Below, piece after piece: positions 31,057-40,094 of a DNA stretch of 64,000 nucleotides. The notes below the pieces were generated by a model. The model was not told where the DNA came from. It searched no databases and saw only the letters and a program-made list of their open reading frames with translations. Numbering within the stretch: position 1 is the stretch's first letter; every line of letters starts with the position of its first letter. The position numbers and the translations under genes are program-made. Source of the DNA: an uncultured Maribacter sp. (GTDB lineage: Bacteria > Bacteroidota > Bacteroidia > Flavobacteriales > Flavobacteriaceae); contig NZ_CANMBB010000001.1 of the NCBI RefSeq assembly GCF_947495965.1, positions 372,001 to 436,000 on the forward strand, given 5' to 3'.

Positions 31057-32376
31057 TTAATTAGGTTGTTTTTTATAAGTGCTATATCCGTAAAATGCAA
31101 CAACTGCAAGACAAATTAATGGTAAAATAAACGAAAAATTAACTTCTGGAATAAAGCCTAAAACTTTAACATCCGAAAATCCAGAACCTCCCCAATCTAA
31201 AATTCCACCTTGTAAAACAGGCATTAACGCACCACCTACAATAGCCATAACTAAACCTGCGGAACCAATTTTAGCTTCATCTCCCATATCTTTTAAAGCA
31301 ATACCATAAATGGTTGGAAACATAATTGACATAAAAAGAGATACAGCAACTAAAGAAACTAAGCCAACCATTCCAGACAACAACACTGCTCCCGCGCAAC
31401 AAATAACACCACCAATTCCAAAAAGCATCAACATCTTAGAAGGGTTAATTTTTTGCATTAAAGCGGTTCCAATCCAACGACCTAAAAGAAAAGAGATCAT
31501 GGCTGCAACATTAAAGTAAGTTGCTGTTAGCTCCATACCAAAAGTTTCATTTATGTTATCTACATATTGAAAAATATAGGTCCAACACATGATTTGAGCG
31601 CCTACGTAAAATGCCTGAGCCAAAACACCAAATTTATAATTACCATTAGCAAACAACTTTGAGAATGATTCTGAAAGTGACATTTTATCCTCTTCGGCAG
31701 TTTTTGGCATTTTTGTGAATATAATAATTGCCATAATCACTAAAACCAAAATACCTAATCCTATATAAGGAACGCTTATAATACCTAAATCATTTTCTCT
31801 AACTGTAGCCAATTCTTCAGATGTTAAAGCTTTATAAGCTTCTTCTGTATAATCGTCAGAACGTAAAGCACTAATTACAAATACTTGCGCTATTATCATC
31901 CCAGACAAAGAACCTATAGGGTTAAATGCTTGTGCTAAATTTAAACGTTGCGTTGCTGTTTCTTTATCTCCTAAAGCTAAAATTAATGGGTTTGAGGTGG
32001 TTTCTAAAAAGGCTAATCCACAGGTAATAACCCATAAAGAAATTAAAAAATATGTAAAAGTTTCATTAGCTGCTGCAGGATAAAACAAAAATGCTCCTAA
32101 TGCATACAAAGAAAGTCCTAAAATAATACCAGATTTATAACTATATTTTCTAATAAACAACGCTGCGGGTAAAGCCATAAAAAAATATCCAAAGTAAAAT
32201 GCAAATTGTACTAAAGATGCTTCCATATTAGACAACTCTGGCATTACCTTTTTAAATGCAGATACCATGGGGTTAGTTAAGTCATTTGCAATTCCCCATA
32301 AGGCAAACAAAGATGTTATAATTACAAAAGGAAATAACAAATCCTTACTTACAACTGGAATTTTCTTAGTACTCAT
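31057..32376 (-). CDS. fucP: FucP-like L-fucose/L-galactose:proton symporter
   Basis: 439 residues with 12 predicted membrane helices of the FucP branch of the major facilitator superfamily. The two acidic residues important in E. coli FucP (Asp46 and Glu135) have counterparts at Asp32 (ANDLTNPM) and Glu125 (LAFLETTSNPLI). E. coli FucP is known to carry L-galactose and D-arabinose as well as L-fucose. It lies between the SDR and mutarotase genes with small gaps (37 nt and 5 nt). This forms a compact uptake and first-oxidation cassette. Confidence 0.9.
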   Translation of the reverse strand: MSTKKIPVVSKDLLFPFVIITSLFALWGIANDLTNPMVSAFKKVMPELSNMEASLVQFAFYFGYFFMALPAALFIRKYSYKSGIILGLSLYALGAFLFYPAAANETFTYFLISLWVITCGLAFLETTSNPLILALGDKETATQRLNLAQAFNPIGSLSGMIIAQVFVISALRSDDYTEEAYKALTSEELATVRENDLGIISVPYIGLGILVLVIMAIIIFTKMPKTAEEDKMSLSESFSKLFANGNYKFGVLAQAFYVGAQIMCWTYIFQYVDNINETFGMELTATYFNVAAMISFLLGRWIGTALMQKINPSKMLMLFGIGGVICCAGAVLLSGMVGLVSLVAVSLFMSIMFPTIYGIALKDMGDEAKIGSAGLVMAIVGGALMPVLQGGILDWGGSGFSDVKVLGFIPEVNFSFILPLICLAVVAFYGYSTYKKQPN

Positions 32377-32413
32377 AATATATTAGAATTAAGGTTGGTT
32401 GATTTTTTAAACG

Positions 32414-33205
32414 TTATTCTGTTAATAAAGACCTATCTAAATTAACATAACCACCATCTACAGCAATAAACTGCCCTGTGGTGTGTGATGCTTTTTCCGA
32501 AATTGTAAACAAACAAGTATCTGCAATTTCTTGTGGGGTTGTCATTCTATTTCCTAAAGGGATTTTCTTTACTATAGATTTTAGTTTTTCTTCGCCATTT
32601 TCTAAAGTCTTTATCCAACTATCATAAGCAGGTGTCCAACTTTCTGCAATAATAATTGCATTTACCCGTATACCATATGTAATTAAATCTACAGCCCATT
32701 CTCTTGTTAAGCCAAGAACACCTCCTTTAGATGCTGCATAACCAGATGTTCCTCCTTGGCCAGTTAAACCAACTTTAGAACCAATATTTAATATATTTCC
32801 CTTTGATTTTTTAAGTAATGGAAGCGCATGTTTTACTACTAAAAAATAGCTCACCATATTTAACTTAAGTGAGTTCATAAAATCTTCATAAGAAGCATCT
32901 AAACCTGCCCCATCATTTACTCCCACATTATTAATAACAACATCTATTCTGTTGTATTTTTTAATTATCGCATCAAAAGCCTCTTTTATTTCTTCCGGAT
33001 TGGTAACATCAGTCTGGCAAAAAATAGCATCTATCCCTTTTTCCTGAAGTTCGTTTACATATTCAAAACCTCTTGCGTTTCTATCAATTACAGCAGGTAT
33101 TGCTCCTTCATTTGCTAGGTTTTGCAAAATAGTTTCCCCTATACTTCCTTTAGAGCCTGCAGCTCCAGATATTACGACTACTTTGTCTTTCAACTTTAAA
33201 TCCAT
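32414..33205 (-). CDS. SDR oxidoreductase, L-fucose dehydrogenase-like
   Basis: 263 residues. It closely resembles the L-fucose dehydrogenase of the non-phosphorylated pathway described in Burkholderia, sharing VNDGAGLDASYEDF, TGQGGTSGYAASKGG, LTREWAVDL, a TTPQEIADT loop and a C-terminal VNLDRSLL. Catalytic Ser143, Tyr156 and Lys160 are present. The cofactor loop reads SGAAGSKGSIGE, with apparent extra residues compared with the usual TGxxxGIG. It would oxidise L-fucose or L-galactose to the lactone. Lactonase, dehydratase and downstream genes are not in the window. The unit starts after the terminator at 33272-33294. Confidence 0.85.
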   Translation of the reverse strand: MDLKLKDKVVVISGAAGSKGSIGETILQNLANEGAIPAVIDRNARGFEYVNELQEKGIDAIFCQTDVTNPEEIKEAFDAIIKKYNRIDVVINNVGVNDGAGLDASYEDFMNSLKLNMVSYFLVVKHALPLLKKSKGNILNIGSKVGLTGQGGTSGYAASKGGVLGLTREWAVDLITYGIRVNAIIIAESWTPAYDSWIKTLENGEEKLKSIVKKIPLGNRMTTPQEIADTCLFTISEKASHTTGQFIAVDGGYVNLDRSLLTE

Positions 33206-33271
33206 CTCTCCTAAATTATATAAATATTTTGATATTCCTTTAAAAATTACAGTCTTCTTAAAACCGAAAAA

Positions 33272-33294
33272 GAACGCACCGAAAAGGTGCGTTC
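33272..33294 (-). terminator. Intrinsic terminator after the GH29 gene
   Basis: GAACGCACC (33272-33280) and GGTGCGTTC (33286-33294) form a 9-bp GC-rich stem with a 5-nt loop. Read on the minus strand it is followed by TTTTTC. It lies 36 nt after the GH29 stop and separates GH29 from the SDR-fucP-mutarotase unit. Confidence 0.85.
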
Positions 33295-33329
33295 GAAAAC
33301 TAAATAAAACTAACTCTAATCAACTATTA

Positions 33330-34880
33330 TTACTCACTCAAAGTAATTTCTAAGGTATGAGCAAACTCACCAGACTTATCTCCCAGATTGGTTATAGACA
33401 ATCCTTTTTCGGCTTGCTTATACACTATATCTTTTTTAGACCCTAAAAGAGTTACATTTTCTATTTTTATACCCTTAGCATATTCACTATTTTTCCCTAA
33501 AGATTCTATAGTAACTTCTCCGTTTTTAGGCCATGCCATCATGATAGCATATAATTTATTTCCTTTTTTAGTAAACCTAATGTCTTGCCCTGTAAAATCT
33601 TTATTATCTCCTTCAGAATGGTGTCCTTTTTTAACTTCCGTTGGTCCTTCGCCAAAAGTATTCCAATACTTTGTGTCATAAATTGCTTCTCCATTTACTT
33701 GTAACCACTCTCCTATTTGTAATAAAATTTTAGCCTGATCATCTGGTATTGTACCATCTGCCTTAGGACCTACATTTAAAAGTAAATTTCCGTTTTTTGA
33801 AACTATATCTACCAAATCATCCACTAATTGGTTCGCTGTTTTAGACTTCCAATCTGTAACATGACTCCATGAGTTTTTCCCTATAGAAGTATCTGTTTGC
33901 CATGGTAATTTTCTTATTCCTGGCAGCTTTCCTCTTTCTAAATCATAAACCACAGTTCCTTCAGGAAAAGCTTCATGACTAAAATTCTTGTCTTGTAAAA
34001 CAACTTCCTTATTCCACTCAATACCTTTATTATAGTAATAAGCAGCAATTTTTGGTCTTACATCTGCGTAATCAGGAATATCCAAATAAAAATCAAACCA
34101 TAGAATATCTGGTTGGTAATTATCTATTAAATCTACCGTACGATCCCACCACATTTTTTTAAATTCTTCTGAAACAGGCTCATTTATATCTTTTCCTTTT
34201 GGCGAATATAAATCTGCATATTCCGGATCTGTAGTATCAAACTTATCTTTCTTATTATAAAAAGACCAGTTAAATGCATAATGAGAAGAAGCTCCCATTA
34301 TTAAACCTTGTGCTCTACCTTCTTTAAAAAGCTCTCCTAAAACATCTCTTTTAGGCCCCATCTCTACAGAGTTCCATCTTGTAGTATTAGATTTGTACAT
34401 TGCAAAACCATCATGGTGGTCCGCAACTGGAACAACGTATTTTGCACCAGATTTTTTAAAAAGGTCTATCCAATTTTTAGCATCAAACTTTTCTGCTTTG
34501 AACATAGGAATAAAGTCTTTATACCCAAAATTCTTTTGATCTCCGTATTTTTTCTTATGGTGTAAAAAAGTTGCATTTGGCCCTTTTTTCTGTAAATTTA
34601 ATTGCGCTGTAAATGTAGCAGTATCCATATACATTTGTCTTGGATACCATTCCGAACCAAAAGCAGGTACAGAATATGCTCCCCAATGAATAAAAATTCC
34701 AAATTTTTGATTATTAAACCACTCTGGGTCTTTATAATTCTTCTTAATAGATTCCCAATTTGGTTCATATCTTGGAATACTATCTGTAGTAGCTAAATCT
34801 TTCTTTGCTTCTTTATTCTCGGTTTTGCAAGAAACTATTAATAATGTAAAAGCAATTAATCCTAAAAAATATTTTTTCAT
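33330..34880 (-). CDS. GH29 alpha-L-fucosidase/alpha-L-galactosidase lipoprotein
   Basis: 516 residues, lipobox IVSC (Cys18). GH29 motifs: FGIFIHWGAYSVPAFGSEWYPRQM (about 60-83), KYVVPVADHHDGFAMY, and the nucleophile Asp263 in DILWFDFYLDIP, followed by LLNVGPKADG. The enzyme removes terminal alpha-L-fucose or, in some members, alpha-L-galactose by retention. I recall a GH29 from a Bacteroides plebeius porphyran locus reported as an exo-alpha-L-galactosidase. Next to GH86, FucP and an L-fucose-dehydrogenase-like SDR, the L-galactosidase reading is attractive. The acid/base residue is not conserved across the family and I do not assign it. Confidence 0.9.
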   Translation of the reverse strand: MKKYFLGLIAFTLLIVSCKTENKEAKKDLATTDSIPRYEPNWESIKKNYKDPEWFNNQKFGIFIHWGAYSVPAFGSEWYPRQMYMDTATFTAQLNLQKKGPNATFLHHKKKYGDQKNFGYKDFIPMFKAEKFDAKNWIDLFKKSGAKYVVPVADHHDGFAMYKSNTTRWNSVEMGPKRDVLGELFKEGRAQGLIMGASSHYAFNWSFYNKKDKFDTTDPEYADLYSPKGKDINEPVSEEFKKMWWDRTVDLIDNYQPDILWFDFYLDIPDYADVRPKIAAYYYNKGIEWNKEVVLQDKNFSHEAFPEGTVVYDLERGKLPGIRKLPWQTDTSIGKNSWSHVTDWKSKTANQLVDDLVDIVSKNGNLLLNVGPKADGTIPDDQAKILLQIGEWLQVNGEAIYDTKYWNTFGEGPTEVKKGHHSEGDNKDFTGQDIRFTKKGNKLYAIMMAWPKNGEVTIESLGKNSEYAKGIKIENVTLLGSKKDIVYKQAEKGLSITNLGDKSGEFAHTLEITLSE

Positions 34881-35015
34881 TGTGTTGTTTTAATCCATGA
34901 TTAGTGCTTTGCTAAATTCATATTTTAAAACAACAACTGAAACGACACATGTTCCAATAAGTATAACAAATGGTTCAAACCTAATAAAAAGGAGGGCTAA
35001 CAACTAGATAAAAAC

Positions 35016-35879
35016 TCAATTCGCAAAAGCTCTTGCATATTTTTGTTGGTAAACCAAAGGAGTACATTTAATGAATTTATTAAACTGCCTGTAAAAAAAA
35101 GGTAAACTTTCATAGCCTGATAAGAAAGCAATTTCTGCAACTTGTTTATTAGAATCTATTAAAAGTTGACAAGCCAACTTTATTTTATACTCATTAAGAA
35201 ACGTAAAAAATGATTTATTAAATGTTTTTTTAAAAAACCTACAAAAAGATTCTTCACTCATAGAAACTACACCTGAAATTTCTTTTAATGTAATTTGTCT
35301 TTGGTAATTCTCCATAATAAAATTATGAATTACATTAATTCTTTCATTTACCTTAACATTAAGCTTAGGAGCAAAATTATTCCCAGATAAAGTAATTTTA
35401 TTTTTAGAATGCGCTAGCGTATTTAATATTTGAAGCAATGAAATAATATTTTCAAAAGGAGTTTGTTTTTCCATTTTACGAAGTAACGGAACTATCTTTT
35501 TTGTAACCCTATTATTAAATTTTACCCCACGAGAAGCTAATATTAAAAGCTTATTAATATCTGAAAATTCGGTTTTAGTAAGCCATCCTTCTCCAATTAC
35601 ATCTTCTTTCCATTGCACTACTATAGATTTAGAGGTCATTTCACTCACCGTGGTATTTTTCCAACAATGCGGTAAATTAGAACCTAAAAGAACTAAATCT
35701 CCTTTTTCAAATTCTAATACACTGTCTCCAACATACCGCATACCACTACTCTGCTCAATATAAGTAAGCTCATATTCTGGGTGAAAATGCCAAGGAGCAT
35801 TAAACATAGAGTCTGAATATGTAAACACTTTAAAAGAACTTCTGGGGGAGCTAGATATTTTTTCTAATTGTGCCTTCAA
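35016..35879 (-). CDS. AraC-family regulator with cupin sensor domain
   Basis: 287 residues. The N-terminal cupin carries PWHFHPEYELTYIEQSSGMRYVGD and LVLLGSNLPHCWKN, the usual arabinose-binding-like fold. The C-terminal double helix-turn-helix has TLKEISGVVSMSEESFCRFFKK and VAEIAFLSGYESLPFFYRQFNKFIKCTPLVYQQ. Although the same length as the AraC pair at 12.6-14.3 kb, its sensor half is different and it is not a close paralog. It lies upstream of GH29 on the same strand (135-nt gap) and is divergent from the alcohol dehydrogenase gene (152-nt gap). It is likely to control one or both. Confidence 0.9.
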   Translation of the reverse strand: MKAQLEKISSSPRSSFKVFTYSDSMFNAPWHFHPEYELTYIEQSSGMRYVGDSVLEFEKGDLVLLGSNLPHCWKNTTVSEMTSKSIVVQWKEDVIGEGWLTKTEFSDINKLLILASRGVKFNNRVTKKIVPLLRKMEKQTPFENIISLLQILNTLAHSKNKITLSGNNFAPKLNVKVNERINVIHNFIMENYQRQITLKEISGVVSMSEESFCRFFKKTFNKSFFTFLNEYKIKLACQLLIDSNKQVAEIAFLSGYESLPFFYRQFNKFIKCTPLVYQQKYARAFAN

Positions 35880-36031
35880 ATCAAATTTAATTTTAGTTTA
35901 ATATTGCTCATATTACAACAAAAAAATAAAAAACACGAATTTTATGTTAGAATAGGGTATTAAATCGGTTTATTTAGATAAATTCATGAATCTTTAAATC
36001 TAGTAGATTTATATTTTAAAAAATAACTAAC

Positions 36032-37147
36032 ATGGCTATTAAATGTAAAGCGGCTATTGCTAAAGGTGATGGTTCTTTTTCTATTGAAGAAATTAAAGTA
36101 CAAAACCCAAAAAGTGATGAAGTTCTTGTACAAATTAAAGCTGCCGGACTCTGCCATACAGACCATGATTCTCTACAATGGGGTAAACCCATCGTAATGG
36201 GACATGAAGGCGCAGGAATTGTAACTGCAATTGGCAATGCTGTTAAAAGTGTTACTATTGGAGATTCTGTAATATTAAATTGGGCAACTCCATGCGGAAC
36301 TTGTTTTCAATGTAAAAATAAAAACGAACATATTTGCGAGAATAATTCTCCTGTCGTTGCAGGAGGAAATGGGTATACAAAAGGGCATGCCCATATAGAA
36401 GGTACTACTTGGAAAAACACCCCTATAGAACGCTCCTTTAATATTGGAACCATTGCAGAATATACCTTAGTAAAAGAATCTGCTGTAGTAAAAAACACAA
36501 CCCCCAACATGTCTTATAGTGCTGCCAGCATTGTAAGTTGTGGTGTAATGACTGGTTTTGGATCCGCAGTAAACACTGCTAAAGTAAAGCCAAATTCATC
36601 AGCCGTTGTTCTGGGTACAGGAGGCGTAGGATTAAATGTAATTCAAGGTATAAAAGTTTGTAATGCCGATAAAATTATAGCCGTAGATATAAACCAAAAC
36701 CGATTAGACATGGCTGTAGAATTTGGTGCAACGCATACTATTTTGGCCGATAAAAATGACAAAGGTCTTCTTAAAGCTGCTGAAAAAGTAAAAGAAATGA
36801 CTGATGGTAGAGGTGCCGATTATGCATTTGAATGCACCGCAATACCAGAACTTGGAGCCGCTCCTCTTGCCATGGTAAGAAACGCAGGAACAGCAGTGCA
36901 AGTAAGTGGTATTGAACAAGAAGTATTAATAGATATGTCTTTGTTTGAATGGGATAAAAAATATATTAATCCATTATATGGAAAATGTAATCCACAAACC
37001 GATTTTCCGAAAATTTTAAATCATTATAAAAATAATGAGATTAAGTTAGATGAAATGATTACAAGAACCTACCCTATTAACGATTTACAGCAAGCTTTTG
37101 ATGATATGCTTTCTGGCAAAAATGCTAAAGGTGTAATTGTCTTTTAA
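36032..37147 (+). CDS. Zinc-dependent alcohol dehydrogenase (class III-like)
   Basis: 371 residues of the medium-chain family. Catalytic zinc ligands are Cys41 (LCHTD) and His58 with Glu59 (GHEGAG). The structural zinc site is Cys88, Cys91, Cys94 and Cys102 (PCGTCFQCKNKNEHIC). The cofactor motif is GTGGVGLNVIQG. Class III-like enzymes often act on formaldehyde adducts. Alcohol dehydrogenases beside P450 demethylases in Zobellia and Formosa have been linked to use of 6-O-methyl-D-galactose, a porphyran component. No P450 gene is present in this window, so that link is only suggestive. It is followed after 13 nt by an intracellular esterase. Confidence 0.88.
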   Translation: MAIKCKAAIAKGDGSFSIEEIKVQNPKSDEVLVQIKAAGLCHTDHDSLQWGKPIVMGHEGAGIVTAIGNAVKSVTIGDSVILNWATPCGTCFQCKNKNEHICENNSPVVAGGNGYTKGHAHIEGTTWKNTPIERSFNIGTIAEYTLVKESAVVKNTTPNMSYSAASIVSCGVMTGFGSAVNTAKVKPNSSAVVLGTGGVGLNVIQGIKVCNADKIIAVDINQNRLDMAVEFGATHTILADKNDKGLLKAAEKVKEMTDGRGADYAFECTAIPELGAAPLAMVRNAGTAVQVSGIEQEVLIDMSLFEWDKKYINPLYGKCNPQTDFPKILNHYKNNEIKLDEMITRTYPINDLQQAFDDMLSGKNAKGVIVF

Positions 37148-37160
37148 TATTTGTTATAAA

Positions 37161-37964
37161 ATGTTTAGAACTACTGAAATATCTAATCCGGAATTTGAGA
37201 GTAATAACCTTAGATTCATTACTGTAAAAACCAAAAATTTAAAAGGAAGAGGAGATATTTGCGTTTTTGTTCCTCCTATAAAAGATTTAAAAAATGTTCC
37301 CATTGTAATTTTATTACATGGTGTATATGGTAGTGCCTGGATATGGTCTCAAAAAACAGGAATACATATTACAGCATGGGAAATGATGCAGAAAGGAGAG
37401 TTACAACCTATGATTATAGCAATGCCATCAGACGGATTATGGGGCGACGGCTCTGCTTACTTACCACACAACCAAAGAAATTTTGAAAAATGGATCGTAG
37501 ATGATGTACCTAATGCTATAATTGAAAACATAGAAAGTGCAACTACAAAATCTAACCTTTTTATTGGTGGTTTATCTATGGGTGGGTATGGAGCTTTAAA
37601 CCTTGGCATAAAATACGCTTCAAAATTTAAAGGGGTTTCTGGACACTCTTCTATTACCTCTTTTGAACAAATGGCACTTTTTGTAGAAGAACCTTTACAA
37701 GAATATGATACTTTAGAAAAAGAAATTCCATCTGTCTTTAAAACTATTATAGAATCTAAAAACAAACTTCCAAAATTTAGGTTCGATTGCGGAAAAGAAG
37801 ATTTGCTTATAGATCATAATAGAAAGCTACACCAACAATTAACCGAAGAAAAAATTCCTCATATTTATGAAGAATTTGAAGGAAAACATGAATGGCCTTA
37901 TTGGCAAGAACATGTAATAGATACGTTGCTATTCTTTAATTCTAAAGAAAACTTAAAAAAATAA
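37161..37964 (+). CDS. Intracellular esterase (PF00756-like, esterase D type)
   Basis: 267 residues from the ATG at 37161; an in-frame TTG at 37137 overlaps the preceding gene and is less likely. The fold is alpha/beta hydrolase: LLHGVYGSAWIWSQ oxyanion region, nucleophile Ser139 in GGLSMGGYGAL, an acid in FDCGKEDLL (Asp214 or nearby) and His243 in EGKHEWPYW. There is no signal peptide, so it is cytoplasmic. The GGLSMGG site and position beside a class III-like alcohol dehydrogenase recall S-formylglutathione hydrolase partners in formaldehyde oxidation. A general acyl-esterase, such as a sugar deacetylase, is the alternative. Confidence 0.82.
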   Translation: MFRTTEISNPEFESNNLRFITVKTKNLKGRGDICVFVPPIKDLKNVPIVILLHGVYGSAWIWSQKTGIHITAWEMMQKGELQPMIIAMPSDGLWGDGSAYLPHNQRNFEKWIVDDVPNAIIENIESATTKSNLFIGGLSMGGYGALNLGIKYASKFKGVSGHSSITSFEQMALFVEEPLQEYDTLEKEIPSVFKTIIESKNKLPKFRFDCGKEDLLIDHNRKLHQQLTEEKIPHIYEEFEGKHEWPYWQEHVIDTLLFFNSKENLKK

Positions 37965-38402
37965 ATACTACCTCTTACAAAAGGTAAACTTCATCCCTTT
38001 TTTCTTCTTTTTAAGCTTTAAACACAACAAATGTTTTTAATTATAGCTCCTTTGGTTTTATAGCCATCTACTTCCCTAACTATCTTATATATTTATAGGA
38101 ACAATTATAAATACTCAAGATATGCTACTAAAAAACAGTATTCCTATAGTAAATAAAATAGTTTTTCTCAAAGCGTTCTTGAGCACAACAGCACCTAATA
38201 CATTTGCTCAACACAGTATTAATCCTTTTTCAAAAGGAGAAATAAATACAACATATACTACTTCAGAAAAGCCAAACCCAGAGAACAACAAAATAGAAGT
38301 TTTATATACTTAGAAAAAAAGTCCTTTCGGGATAATTACTACTAAAGAATACAGTCATAACAATTTATAATTACAACCCTAAAAAATAAGAACATATATA
38401 TC
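37965..38402. other. 438-nt gap with a doubtful 63-codon open frame
   Basis: The gap separates the esterase from the three-sulfatase cluster. It contains an ATG-initiated frame at 38122-38313 encoding a short product with a weak signal-like start (VFLKAFLSTTAPNTFAQ) and a tail ending EKPNPENNKIEVLYT. The tail faintly recalls the N-terminal KPNIIVLLTDD of sulfatases, so it could be a decayed remnant, but codon content is poor evidence and I do not call it a gene. No clear terminator or consensus -7 element is seen. Confidence 0.35.
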
Positions 38403-40079
38403 ATGAAAAAAATACTCAGATTCATCCTTCCAATTATCCTATATAGCTTCTCTACTTTTACTATACAAGCACAAGATCGTCCAAATATTATCTTTATACT
38501 TACAGATGATCAACCATATGGGTATATGGGAGTAACCGGAAACACTATTGTAAAAACACCTAACCTAGATAAATTAACTAATGAAGGTGTTCTTTTTACA
38601 AATGCACATATTACAAGTGCTATTTGCACACCTAGTAGAGTATCTATTTTACTAGGGCAATATGAAAGAAAACACGGTGTTAATTTTAACTCTGGAACAA
38701 GTGTATCTAACGAAGCATGGGAGCAAGCTTATCCTATGCAATTTAAAAAAGCAGGATATTATACAGGTTGGATAGGTAAAAACCATGCTCCAGTTGGTAA
38801 AGGTGGTTACCAAAGCGGATTAATGGAGAAAAGTTTTGATTTTTGGTATGCTGGTCACGGCCATCTAACATTTTATCCAAAAAAACACCATCCAATTTTT
38901 AAAAATGCAGAGTTTGATACGCAAGTAGAAATAATAGATGAAGGAGTTACTAAATTCTTAGATATAAATGAACAAAAGTTTGAAGGAGCAGTACAATTTC
39001 TTGAAAAAAGACCAAGAGACAAGCCTTTTATGCTATCTATAAACTTTAATTTACCACATAGCGCAAGTACACGCACTATGCAACAAAAAGAGTCTGATGA
39101 TGATATATACAAGTCTTTATATAGAGACTTAGACATACCACTCCCAGACAATTATATTGCTAAAGCTGATATTAAAACTCCCAAATTACCTGCTAGTATA
39201 CACAGAGTAGAAGATAGACAAGTTGGTTATAGTTTTGTTGATACACCTGAAGAAACAAAAGAAAGATATATAAGACAAATGCAAGCTATGACTGGCATAG
39301 ATAGGCTAGTTGGCAACTTGAGAAAAAACTTAAAAGCTCTTAATATTGACAAGAATACTATTATTGTTTTTACTTCAGACCATGGACTTTATATGGGGCA
39401 ACAAGGTTTAGGTGGTAAAGCATTGTGTTATGAAATTACAACTCATGTACCTTTTGTTGTTTATAACCCAAAACTTAAAAAGAAAAAAAGAGGGGTTAAA
39501 AACGATGCCTTAGTACAAAGCATTGACGTTGCACCAACCATCTTAAGTCTTGCAGGGGAACCTATACCGGAGGCTATGCAAGGAAAAGATTTATCAAAAA
39601 TAATATCTGGAGAAAAAATAGCAGTTAGAGATTATGTATACACCGAGAATTTATGGTCTACACAATTTGGAAATCCAAGATGTGAAGCTGTTCAGAATAA
39701 AGAATGGAAATACATTAGGTACTATAAGAACAATACTTTCCCTGCATCAAAAAAAATAAAAACTGCAAAAGATTTAGGCATTATAGAAAAGAACATGTTA
39801 TATGCTGTTCACGATTCGGACATAGCTATTTATAGAGATTATATTGAATCTCCACTCCAAGGAGAAGAACCTGTTTACGAAGAACTTTATAATTTAAAAA
39901 ATGACCCTTCAGAATTGCATAATGTAATAAGCAAAAAAGAACACAACGCCATCTTAGAACAGCTTAGAAAAGAATGGAAAAACCAAATAACAATTGCACG
40001 AGGTACCGAAAATCCTAAAGTATATAGGTATACTATTGACAGTCAATTAGAGACATCTGATAAAGTACAATTAGAATAA
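38403..40079 (+). CDS. S1 sulfatase, secreted
   Basis: 558 residues with a cleavable signal peptide (FSTFTIQAQ-D) rather than a lipobox, unlike most sulfatases here, so it is probably a soluble periplasmic enzyme. The metal site is TDDQPYGYMG, the maturation motif Cys75-T-P-S-R79 followed by VSILLGQYERKHG, then GWIGKNHAP, where Asn replaces the common Trp of GKWH, and TSDHGLYMGQQGLGGK. It is first of three sulfatase genes separated by 15 and 29 nt, an evident operon. The GKNH variant marks a distinct S1 subfamily that I cannot number from memory. Confidence 0.92.
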   Translation: MKKILRFILPIILYSFSTFTIQAQDRPNIIFILTDDQPYGYMGVTGNTIVKTPNLDKLTNEGVLFTNAHITSAICTPSRVSILLGQYERKHGVNFNSGTSVSNEAWEQAYPMQFKKAGYYTGWIGKNHAPVGKGGYQSGLMEKSFDFWYAGHGHLTFYPKKHHPIFKNAEFDTQVEIIDEGVTKFLDINEQKFEGAVQFLEKRPRDKPFMLSINFNLPHSASTRTMQQKESDDDIYKSLYRDLDIPLPDNYIAKADIKTPKLPASIHRVEDRQVGYSFVDTPEETKERYIRQMQAMTGIDRLVGNLRKNLKALNIDKNTIIVFTSDHGLYMGQQGLGGKALCYEITTHVPFVVYNPKLKKKKRGVKNDALVQSIDVAPTILSLAGEPIPEAMQGKDLSKIISGEKIAVRDYVYTENLWSTQFGNPRCEAVQNKEWKYIRYYKNNTFPASKKIKTAKDLGIIEKNMLYAVHDSDIAIYRDYIESPLQGEEPVYEELYNLKNDPSELHNVISKKEHNAILEQLRKEWKNQITIARGTENPKVYRYTIDSQLETSDKVQLE

Positions 40080-40094
40080 ATAACTACTAATAAA

